From positions 32,464,656 through 32,528,655 of the forward strand of contig OW388291.1 of NCBI GenBank assembly GCA_936450465.1: 64,000 nucleotides of DNA, given 5' to 3'. A program made the position numbers and the translations under genes. The notes below the pieces were generated by a model. That model was not told where the DNA came from and made no database searches. It was given only the letters and a program-made list of their open reading frames with translations. The DNA is from Gibbula magus (Eukaryota; Mollusca; Gastropoda; Trochida; Trochidae). Shown here one piece after another: positions 46,834-58,800 of this stretch; the first letter of the stretch is position 1, and every line of letters starts with the position of its first letter.

Positions 46834-49800
46834 CTACAATGAGAAATATGTTTTGCATCACAAATTTGCAAGAATATAATTATCAAATAAGCAATACATA
46901 TAAATCAGCATGCCACAAGAATACATTTCTTACCATATACTTGAACAATGCTTCAACTCACCAAAAATGGCGAAAAGGAATACGGCTTGTTGAAAAGATG
47001 TTTTAAGAATAATTCATGAAAAGAATAAAACTGAGGCATGAGATGTTGTTCAACTCCCTTTTATGACTGTTAGGGAACTCATAGAATAATACTGGTAACA
47101 AGGGGCCAGGTACGACAACTCACAGCTTCATTAGTTCATCTTCTACAGTATTTTGTTTTCAGTTCACTGCACCATGCATAAGTTTTTTTCGTTTTGTACC
47201 ACATACCATATTTTAAAAGGAGGGTTCTATCAAATATATGTTATTGATACATGATTAAAACATAGTGAAATTGAAAGGTAATAATGAAGGTAAAATTTTA
47301 TGACTTTATATTCCACAACTTGATAAACACAAGCGTACATTTGTTGAAAAATAAAACAATGAGAACTGAAGCCATTCATCGGCGCTGCGAGTCTACAGCA
47401 TAACAGCAACTTGTTTATTAGTTTTATTACATGTTACATGTTACTATGTGAATACTCTATCAGTGTATGTCTTAAGTTATCAAAAAGTTGCAAAATTGGG
47501 TACAATATAGCGTGTTTTCATTTCAAGTAATGCAAAATATCCAAGATGACGACAGAAGTCTCCTTTAAGTTATTAATTTCATAAAACTGTATTCATTATT
47601 TCAGCATTACAATGTTTATGTTCTTTACACTTCATGTAAGGTGCATCCATTGTGTTGTTTGAGGTCACATATACAAAACGTTATAAATGGTGTTATTTTA
47701 TTGAGAAGTACAGACTGTTGCGGAAAATGACTATTTTGACTCAGTATAGTGACAATATAAAGGTAGAAGATTTCTGATAAATAAAAAGGACATTGCACTG
47801 CCACAGATGAGCGTCCATTAGTCAAACGTAATTTTGGAAAGTTATGTACAAAAAGACAATTTGGGTTGCTAATGACCAACAGTGCACAACTGTGCATCTA
47901 AATGCATCCTCGGTTACCCAGGGTTTTATATATGCTCCGTTACTCTCCACCCCTGGGAAATTTCATCAGAGAAATTACCCGCCCTTGGCCGGCGTGACGA
48001 AGTCAGTAACCAAAGAAAATGCTCAATAGGATAAGACGGAAATGGTCAAGGGAGATAACCGGTGACGGATGGCTAACAAAATGACCTCGCGTGCTTTGCA
48101 ACGAGGTGATATGAATTGTCATTGGCTTGCAGGTCCAAGCTATAAAACCCTGGGTAACCGAGGTTGATCTAAATGGGATGTGTTTTTCGGATTATGTACA
48201 TGTTTAATGATGTTGCTCGATTTTCATTAGAAACTACTAATTAAGATATATTTGCTGATTCGTTATGAGAATACAAGTTGAGTGAAATTATTTGAAAGTA
48301 AATCAGCACATGGTATTTTGTTACGTATTAAAGCCAAACAAAATTTTATGCAACACAATGGATGCATATTTTAGAAAACAGTTTTGTTGTGACCATATAT
48401 TATAACATTCTTGGATCTGAAGCGAACCGAAAATGTTTGGAACAAACCGAAGATCAAGTGTACCATTTCACCCCTTCTCGTAACTGGTATTAGGTATTTA
48501 TATTTGGAGGTGAGGTGAGGTTTAACGCCGCTTTCAAGAGTATTTCACTTATATCACGGCTGCTAGTATTATGGCAGGGAAAAAGCCCGCAACACCATGT
48601 GCATTTCGGTGAAACCTGCGAGCATCAGCTGGAACTAGCGAACCATGGGTGGTACTACGTTGAAATTCAGTGTAGCATTGCACCAAAAAAACCTTACTGC
48701 ATGTAGAACATTTCTCTACTGCAGACAAAGTTGCCGGACCTCTTGATCCAAAGCCGAACGCGCTAACCACTCGCTATCCCGCCCCCATTTATATTTGGAA
48801 AGAAAAAATATATTTAGTGCGAGATTTCAAAAGAATTGAATTTATGCTGGCCTACCATTATCCTTAGGACCATCTACAACAAGAGGGAAATATTTCCTCA
48901 TCCCTTCAGTGTAAAGGTTGACGTCCACAGGAAGGAAGAGACAGAATATGACTCTTTGAACCTGAAAACAAACGGTTTGTGTCAATGAGTATTCATCCTA
49001 CTCATTATTATAAGACCTGCTCAGAAGAAACTTCTTTATTTGCCAAAATGAAATTAGAACCAGAAAATTTTTCCTATGGTGATAAGATCCAACGCAAATT
49101 ATAACTTAAATATTACAGAGAAACAAGGTAGAGATCACAGTTTGATAAGAAATTAAGATGTCAACAGAAACATATTTCTCATACCGGTAGTACCTTTCAG
49201 TGTGGTTGTTAAAACTCAAAAATAATTCTTAAATTCACTTAAAACTCAGTGATGAGGTATAAATATTGAATGTTGAATGAAGCAGTCCAACAGATGCCAG
49301 ACCTTGACAGAAGTCCATCTGACCGTATAGGTATGATGAGATAAAATGTGTATGATACATCAACACTTCTCTCCACTTACCTTCTCTCCATATTCATCAG
49401 TTTCTAGCCACTCACGCACAGTTTTCATAGCGAGATTGGCTGCCTTATCATTGGGGTAACCTGGAGAATGAATCAATGAATAGTCAACATATTTCAGTTT
49501 GTCAGATCAGACAACTTCCTTTCATGAGGCAGTGATGTTCCTAGATGATCTGCTGCGGGGGTCATTTTGACCAGTTCTGAAAAAGTTGGACCCTTTGCAA
49601 TGGTAATAGTATCCTACATCTCCAAATTTTAAGGGACACCAAGCCAAAAGGGTGGGCAAATGTCCTCAGGACCTCCTCTAGGAACAACACTGATGAGGCA
49701 TTACATGACATAACTCACACCAGTGATATGTGGCTGACAATCGATAGTTTCAATAGTTAATTCAATCCAGTTGATTACTTGAATCTAAAAGTAAAATTTG

Positions 49801-52800
49801 CACACTTTAAGATTAAAAAAATGCTGGAACACTCCGAACAGATCACTGAGAGCTAAAAAAACAACGGAACTTATCATTCTTGCTACTTTAGTGCCAAGTC
49901 CTGTTACTTTGAAAGAAGTGATTTCAAAGTAAACGCAACAAAAACACTGTTTATTCTAGAATTTGGTCTAATTTGGTTATTGATAAACTATCGCAATATC
50001 TTTTGCAATAGTAGGTCACAATAGACTATCACTATCGCAATTATTAGTCGCATTAGACTATAGCTATTGTAATACGGTAATAGTGCTTGTGGCTCAATGG
50101 TCCCCTCTATTAACTTCCATGTGCTAAGATAGCAGCATGCACCTGGGCTCCACAGCGGGTTCTGATTCGTTAAGGAAATACGGTTAGGCTTAAATTAACC
50201 AGTAATAGAGACTGACGCGGGTTATGCCATGCGGAGGGACTGCATGTTAGAATATATAAATTTGTCAGCTTGAGTTAGACAAGGATAATAATGTGACGAG
50301 GGCCTTAACCATGCACTAGTGGGTGGAAAAGTGCACCATATAAATAACCACATTTTATTTATTTATAATAGTACGTTTTTGATTAAACGTAATTATTTAT
50401 ACTTACCTGTTGACTAGACCTACTTTGCCTTACCTCCCAAGGGTAATGCTATTTCAACCTTAATACAGACGAACTTGAAGAGTGGAGAAGGGGTGCGTAA
50501 AATCCCTTATCCAAGGGCCGGTAAGTCTAGATGGTCTCGTGACGTCACTACCTGTTCATATCACTCTCCGAAAGTCCCAAAGGCAAGACAGACCAAGTGG
50601 GGAGGATGGGAGGGCCTAGAGCGTAGGTCTAGTCAACAGGTAAGTATAAATAATTACGTTTAATCAAAAACGTACTATTATTTAAATACCTATCTGTTGA
50701 CTAGACCTACTTTGCCTAGAATCCCACCGCAAGGAGGCGGGTCAGTAGATACATGGTAGTGACGAGACCAGCGACTAGCCCTAAGTGTAAGCTAACCTAC
50801 GAGTCCTCCACCCTGTGGTGAGGACAAGGCACAGCCCGGGAGATACCATCTCTACCACTAAGCGGATCGACGAGACAACCCTGCCACTCAACTTCCGATC
50901 AACACACCGCCCCCCAACCCCAACAGGGAGGGGGGGTTAAAATGAAGTTAAAGAAAAAACCAACAGACACGAGAGCTAGTAATGTAAACCATGTTTATTT
51001 ACAATAAGTACATGACATCCGAAAACGCGATGTTGCAGTGATAAGCCATTGTGGCTGAAACTGCTCGGATCTCATGAGGGATGGAACGCGAAGGCCGAGG
51101 CAGGTCAGCGGCCTTGTACGCATCAATGACTGCCGACCTTAGATACACCCCCAACGCTCGCTTATCAAGCTCCTTGGTGCTCCTCGGTGAGTGAGGCAAG
51201 AAACAGACGACGCCTGCCATCCCTCAGCCTGCGGGTACGCTGCGTGTACACCCTCAAGGCTCTCACCGGACAGAGAGAGAGATCTCCTGAGTCAGAACCC
51301 AGAACCGTGATAGAGAACGTACGGTCAGCTTCATAAGCTGCCTGGTCCTTACAGACAAAGTCGGGAGCCAACTCAAGAGAGGTCGATCCCCCCCTCCCTG
51401 ACCTCATAACGTAGAAGGTCCGCCTGCAACGCATGGATTTCCGAAATCCGCGCTGCGGAGGCCATAGCCCCCAGAAAAAAAACCTTGCATGTGAGAGGGA
51501 GAAGGGACACGTCGGAGAGCGGTTCACGTATCGGAGCGAAGGTGGTTGAGCACAATGGCTAAGTCCCACTCAGGTGGACGAAGCCTGGACCTGCCGTCAA
51601 CCAAACGGAAAGTTTTAATGAGGTCCTTGAGGACCGACACATCCAACCCTGGCGATCTCTTCCTGAGGACAGACAGGATAGCAGACATGTTGGTGTTATT
51701 TGATGGCTCGAGCCCACGACCGCGAGACTAGGAGTCTCGCGCTCTACCGACTGAGCTAGCCCGAGACCGCGATGTTACAGTGGTAAGCCATCGTGGCTGA
51801 CACTGCACGGATCTCATGCGGGTTGGAACGCGAAGGAGGAGGCAGGTCAGCGGCCTTGTACGCATCAATGACCTCAGGTACACCCCCAACACTCGCTTAT
51901 CTAGCCCTTGGGCTCTCCTAGGCGAGTGAGGCAAGACCAGCCTCAACAGCTGCCGGGTTATGTAACAGTTTCAGACTTGTTGCAAAATCCAAAACATGGG
52001 ACGATGAACCAGTTCTTAAATAACAAACTGAAAGAATGCAAAGATTCAGAGGGGTGCCGAACAGGAGACACAACCCCCTGAAGACTGCCACGTTCCGTTG
52101 CCACTGCGCTTCCAGGAAGAAGTACCAGACCTACGAATGGCCGAAACATACTCCAGGAAGTCTGAAGACGAAAGAATGACACCCTCATTACACAGGTCCT
52201 TGCACTTCATACAAGGCAAGACCTAACAGACTTCCTACCTCCGCAAATGTACAAAATGCAGAGTACCTAGTGACGCAAACACCGAGGTAGTAGAGTAACT
52301 AGGTGACTGATAGCCGAGTCACTGACGAGACCCTCGAGACACTACCAGGTGATTGACAACGAGTCACTGACGCATGTAAGCTAGGGGAGGTGAGTGAAAC
52401 TCAAATCACTTAACAGGTGAGTGACAGACGAGACACTGACGCGTGTAATCTAGACGAGGTGAGTGACAGTCGAGTCACTTAGTAGGCGAGTGACAGACGA
52501 GCCACTAACGTGTGTAGTCTAGGCCAGGTGAGTGACAGGTGAGTGACGCTCAATTCACTTAACAGATGAGCGACAGGCGCGTCACTAACTTGTGTAAACT
52601 AGACGAAGTGAATGACACACGAGTGAGTGAGTGAGTTGGGGTTTAACGCCGCTTCCAAGAGTATTTCACTTATATCGCGGCTGCTAGTATTATGGCAGGG
52701 AGAAAGACCGCAACGCCATGTGGCTATGCCCTGCGGTGAAACCTGCGAGCAGCGGCTGGAACTAGCGAACCATGGTTGGTATTACGCTGAAAATCAGAGT

Positions 52801-55800
52801 AGCATTGCAGCCAAACCTAACTGCGTGTAGAACAGTTCTCTACTGCAGACAAAGTTGCCGTGCCCCTGGCGGGATTCGAACCCCGGACCTTTTGATCCGA
52901 AGCCGAACGTGCTAACCACTGCGCTATCCCGCCCCTGAATGACACACGAGTCAATGACGCGAAACACCTACATAAGGTAGTTTAAGAACTAATTCCTGAC
53001 ACTAAGAAGCAACACTTCCGATAGCTTAATTACTCCAAAAACACCAACACGCACTCGTCGCAACGAAAATCCTTCTCACACAAGTCCTTACACTTCCTAA
53101 ACAGCAAGTGAGGATCCTTGATAGTGGACTTCCTACCTCCGCAATTCGTGCAGAAGGCAGAGTACATATTAAAGTAACAACGTGAGTGATAGTCAATCAC
53201 TGACCCACGCGCGTAAGCTGATGAAGTGAGTGACAGGAGATTGACCCTCAATCAGTTAACACTAACGTGGGCGAGGTGAGTGACAGTAAGGTCACTTACT
53301 GACAGGCGCATGGTGAATGACAGTCGATTCACGACGCGAAACGCAAAGTCTTAGAGTAGTGTAAGAACGAAGTTCTGACATAGGAAGAAAACAACCCTTC
53401 TGATAGCTAATTACTCCAAAAACACCCAGAGTGTAAACTCACGAAAACGTAGAACGAAAACGCTTAAGTGAAAACACGCAAGGCAAGACGAGAGAGACTA
53501 TCGAAAGTGTTGAAGGCAGAGGCTCCGAACCCGATACCGGGACGAGTGGAGGAGGGAGCAGAGGGGGTGACCACGAGTCACTTCCTCCACTTCTTTTGCG
53601 GGGTACGACCTCCGGCGCCAGGCCGGGGGGACTTGGGGGACTGACCCGTGGATCCACGGCCACGACCTCCCCGCCGAAAGTCCGTTTTCGCTTTCTTGGG
53701 GGAAGGTTGGCCACTGCCCTGGCCTTGCCCCTGACGAAAACTGGTCTGCGGACGCTTTGGTGTCGTTTGCCTCTGCGTGACGAGCCGGTTAGTGAGGTCT
53801 TGCTGTTGGGCCTCCTGTCGTGCTCTCAAAACCTCCGGGATACGACCACCAAACAGAGTTTCAGCGTGAGCAGGGGCATGTCGAAGGAAGTTCTTATGAT
53901 CGGGGTTGAGACCTGACCGGTAGAGGAAATTGTCTCTGCGAAACACTGTTATACTCGATGAAATTCGCGACGCTGACAACATGATTTGCGCAAGGTCCGC
54001 AGCCACATCACCAAACGCTTTGAACAACACCGGGTCCCCCGCCTCCATGCCCGCCTGCTTAGCACAAGCCAGCATCGCCTGACATGTGAAAGCCACGTTG
54101 TTCCCCAAGCCTAACACCGAACGCGCCTCCCGTGTCAAGATGAGAGAACTGTGCCTCAGACACGCGGTGAAGCAGGTTGGTGGTAAACAACCGAGATGCA
54201 CCCTGATCAAGGGGAGGCGGAACAAGCTGAAAAGGGACCGGATACAAGGGCAGACGCCGTCTGCGCTTGTCCGGCACCACCAAAGGCGGAAGCAGACGAT
54301 TGGGCATCGCAGATGATACGACTTGCTCCATATCCTCGGTGGCCTCCAACAGGAGCCTATGAGGAAGGGCAAGACGCGCGGGAGGTACCTCGCCATCAGG
54401 GCCAAAGGAAGCCCTCCTGGCCGCCGACGTGCGCGGACCCGTCACGCTGACTTGGCTAAGTGGAACGTCCGCGAACGAAGCCACTTCGGATAGCATAGCT
54501 ATTGCGTCAACCACTGGAGGATCCTCCGACAACCCCGTACCCTCCGCCTCCGTTTCTATACTGATGAACGGAGGGATCGACACGTCCACGTAGCGGGTGT
54601 CACGTTCCGGTGAGTCCGGCGAGGAGTCACGTAAGGGTGACATCACCGTGACACGCCGCGCAGGGGTGCGAGGGGTACGCGAAGGAGTCGCGGGTGCGGA
54701 GGCCCTAGCGGAAGAGGAACGCGCACCCTGAGGTACGTCATCCGCATAGGGCTCACACGGTTGCGTAGTCGTAGTGTGAGTGGGTAAGTTCCGCGGACCC
54801 AAACGCGCATCGAGCAAGGAAGAGACCATATCCTTGACGGATGCCAGGAGGGACGGATCGACCTTGTCGAACCTAGCCTTCTTGGACTTCTTCTTCTTGC
54901 TCTTGGGCGTAGTGGGTCCGCCCACCTTAAGTCTAAGCGGAGACAACCGTTTGTCCGGCGAAGGAGGGGACAACGGGTGAGTCCGCGAACGAGAACCGCA
55001 ACACGACGGCGGAGGGGGGGAGCGTAACTTCGACCCCCCAGCGGGTTCGGACAGGTCCGATTCCCTGTCGAATTCATCCGCCCGTTCCGTGAGGACAATG
55101 TCTACATCCTCCACCGGAGACGGATGACGAATGGGAGACAACTCCCTACGTTGAGCTGACGACGTACGCTTCTGTGACGCAGCCCTATCGGCCACCGACT
55201 TGCGTATGGCGGAAACGTACGCGTGGAACTCCGATTCGGAGAGAGGAGCGCACTCGTCGCAACGGTAATCCTCTTCGCAAAGGTCCTTGCACTTTCTACA
55301 TAACAAGTGCGGATCCTTAGAGGCGGACTTCCTGCCTCCGCAGTTCGTGCAGAAGGCGGAGTACATGGCGAACGGTAACGATAAAACGCGTAACGTAAGC
55401 GAAGGCAGAGACAGTCGAGTCACCTACACGGCGTAACACAAACACGAGTAGCGTAGACGAGGTGAGTCACACACGTGAAACACCCAAGCGGCGGAGCAAA
55501 AGCACAACAACTCTGACGATATGCAATCAAGAGAGTTGAAACAAAAACTCTGAACTCGAAGAGCACAAAGTCAAAAACAAGTAACCACCCGCCAAGGTAA
55601 ACAAAGACGAACAAGCCAAACCAAAAACTAGGCTAAACACTTACAAGATAATTCAATCTTTATTCACATAACATTCGTGCGTGAACCAAACCTTAAGTGA
55701 CTGGCGTAGCGAGTCACTTGAACCAAAGTGAATCACCCTAAGGGTGAGTCGCATAGAATCGACCTAAGGCGAAGCCAAAGGCGAATGGTAGGCGAAAGCT

Positions 55801-58800
55801 AGCAACGGGCAACGCGAGTCACTGACGAGGAGTGTATCCACTGCTCCTTAACCAAGCTAGTGACTCACCTAAGGCGAACAACTAGCGAAGCCAGTGACAG
55901 GCGAGGCGAGAAGCCAAGCGAGACGCGAAGCACTTGAGTACGGACCGCAGGCGAATGACAAGCGACAAGCGAATGACAAGCGAAGCGAGTCACCCGCGTA
56001 GGAGAGATACCACTGCTCCTTTACCCTACGCAAGTCAAACCCACAGTTCCCTAAAGGACAGACCGATAAGCGTATGACAAGCGAAAGCGAATGACAAACG
56101 AAGCAAGCCAAACGAAATAGGAGAGATACCACTACTCCTCTACCATACGCAAGACAAACACTTAACAGTTAGCACTAGAGTACAACCGACAGGCGTATGA
56201 CAAGCGAATTAGGAGTGATTCCACTAGCTCCTTTACCGTACGCAAGTCAACAACCCACAGTTAACACTAGAGTACAGAGCGAAAGCGCGTGACAAGCGAA
56301 AGCGAATGGCCAGCGAAGCAAGTCAAACGATTAGGAGAGATGCCACTACTCCTCTACCATACGCAAGACAAACACCTAACAGTCAGCACTCGGAACGAAT
56401 GGCGAATGACAAGCGAAAGCGGATGACAAGCGAAGCGAGTCACCCGCGTAGGAGAGATACCACTGCTCCTTTACCCTACGCAAGTCAAACACCCAACAGT
56501 CAGGTGAGAGAAAACAAAGAATCACGAGCTGCACGTGCGGCGCATGCAATCCACCTACTCCGGATGGTCGCTAGCTAGCACATGTCAACAAGGCCCCTTG
56601 AAAACTAACACCTACTTGAAAACAGATTGCAAACACAACCTGCACTATCGAAGAACAAAGTTGAGGATATCTCTTGAACTAACAAGAGAAAAATAGCAAG
56701 TTAGCAACACAAGTCGCTAAAACCCCAGTCACAGAACAAAACACGTCTGCCTTGCTCTGCAACTTTTAGGAGAGTGATATGAACAGGTAGTGATGTCACG
56801 AGACCATCTAGACTTACCGGCCCTTGGATAAGGGATTTTACGCACCCCTTCTCCACTCTTCAAGTTCGTCTGTATTAAGGTTGAAATAGCATTACCCTTG
56901 GGAGGTAAGGCAAAGTAGGTCTAGTCAACAGATAGGTATTTAAATAATATATATTTATACTCACCATAGATTCCAGTTGAGATGCAGGGAAACGCCTGGA
57001 AGTATATGTTTAAAATTTTACATTAATATTCTATGTTTAATTTATAAATATTATTTTGCATTTTAACTAAAACTTAAAAGGAACAACTTCACTTTGAAAA
57101 TCAATTAATAGTTTTTGCAAGTGATGTTAAATGTTAACTGGAAAAACAGAAAACATGATTTACAAACTTTTACAACCCTCATTTGCTGATAATTGGTAAT
57201 TTGGTACAATTCATCATTTATCTTTCAAATATCTGTTAGAGCAAAGTGTAAAAGGATGAATTTCGAGAGATTTTTCTTATGAACATGAAATGCGGGGGAA
57301 GGAGATCTAAATTTTCCCCGCAAAAAGAATTAAACCAAAATGTAATTATTTTTTTTAAGATGCATTTGTACACTACACTTCAACTTACAATTGACGTAAG
57401 TTTATTTTCTTTCATAAGGTTGAGAGATCTTTTATAACAGCTCCTCAAGTCCTTCTCTCCTTGACCGATCGGCCCGACTGTGTGGATCACATCTAAACAG
57501 TAGATAAAATAGCATATATAGAGATTATTACCCGAGGAAGTGTGTCATACGACTTTTATGAAACAAGTGTGAATTTTTGTATTGCCTGAGCGAGGGTTAT
57601 TCATAAATTTGCACGAGTTTCGTAAAAGTCATATCGCACACTTTCGAGTGTAATTATTTCTTTATTACATTACCCATTTTATTCCATTTGATTCGTGTTG
57701 AAATAGTCAGGAAACGGCCCACTACCCTTGCGACAGCAAGCTATAGTGACGTCATCGAACAATCTTTCATGATGTCACAGGCGACGTAATACGGGAAGCC
57801 GTGGTGAAACAATCGTTGCTAGGCAAAAGTGATATGTGCACATCTGCTCATATAAAAAATATTAACTCGGTTATTTTCAACCATATGGGTAATAAATTAA
57901 AATATACATATTGTTCATTACATCTGTTCATTCTCTTCCCACAGTGGTAACTAACTCAGTTTTTCCATCCTAAACTCTGCACATGGACAATATATCACAA
58001 TTTTCACACAATCCTGTGGCATTGAAATTTTGCAGCAATGTTAGCGTACTTATTTTTGTCCATTCAAACAGTATCCAACCTCAACGGAATTCTGTCTTCA
58101 AAACAATGTGTACACAGATGAAGCAACTCAGTCATTTTGACATTATTACTGTAACAGAATGCTCAGTTTCAAATGTCACTGATGGCACAACTAACTTTTG
58201 ATCACGATGCAACCAATCTGGAGTGTTCTAGTCAAGTAAGTGCTTGATATGCAACAGAGGTTTGGATGAAAGGAGTGAGTAGATTAATGTCTGTTGGGAA
58301 AGAATGACCTTGTGTTGTATTAACAAGTGTTTGTCACTTTCATCTTTATACTTGAAACATGTCAAGTTCTTTGACAGTGAAGTAATCATATGTAATGTAA
58401 TAATATAACATAGATAGTTAGATATTATGTAAAACAAAATTCTATAATGTAATGATGATAAATGCGTTTTACAAAACTGAAAAATATCTCAAAGTATCTA
58501 TTAAAGGTAGTTTAATGTCAGCAGATCGTCAAATCAGTCAAAATTCTCAAAAACACAAAGTTAAACATTTTTAATTGATGACATTATCGCGCATTAGTGA
58601 CAAATGTATAAAAAATTGACATTTGCAATCATTTTCTCATGATAAGAAGCATATTGAAATTGTTGATTGTCACAATAAAAGGCTTTATTCAAATTAAACA
58701 AAGCAACACGTCTCCGACTTCTACTTGATTCATTCAATGTTGACAGATACCTCCGTTTTAGATGAGTTTTCTATTCTAGACACGATAGCGTACTCACATC

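Larger units (their letters stand above)
52190..53251 (-). pseudogene. Two extra, decayed copies of the gag zinc-finger start
   Basis: 53,040-53,165 encodes [20 protein letters not shown] and [14 protein letters not shown], close to the gag start at 55,235-55,366. 52,187-52,260 is a third, poorer copy. Both are followed by the same 'gagtgacag-cgagtcactgacg' filler, so a unit of at least 0.9 kb was tandemly copied. A SINE interrupts the middle. Confidence 0.75.
50367..56948 (-). mobile_element. DIRS-like tyrosine-recombinase retroelement, internally deleted
   Basis: Bounded by inverted terminal repeats and carrying, on the minus strand, a gag-like region and then a tyrosine recombinase region of the DIRS type. 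An internal complementary region near the left end reproduces the two outer termini joined head to head, a hallmark of DIRS elements, which integrate through a circular intermediate without target duplication; none is seen here. No reverse transcriptase, RNase H or methyltransferase frame was found, and both remaining genes are broken, so this copy is not autonomous. It sits in MacroD intron 4. Exact ends are uncertain by about 5 bases because both share 'attat'. Confidence 0.85.

Noticed and set aside
50475..50663. Open frame in the left DIRS terminus and ICR
   Set aside because: Lies entirely in inverted-repeat sequence and is antisense to the element genes, with no recognisable domain.
51720..51776. 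Functional tRNA gene (anticodon CCT)
   Set aside because: The 3' half of the T stem and the acceptor stem are missing.
55869..56578. Open frames in the DIRS subterminal repeats
   Set aside because: They follow the tandem repeat and have no conserved motif.
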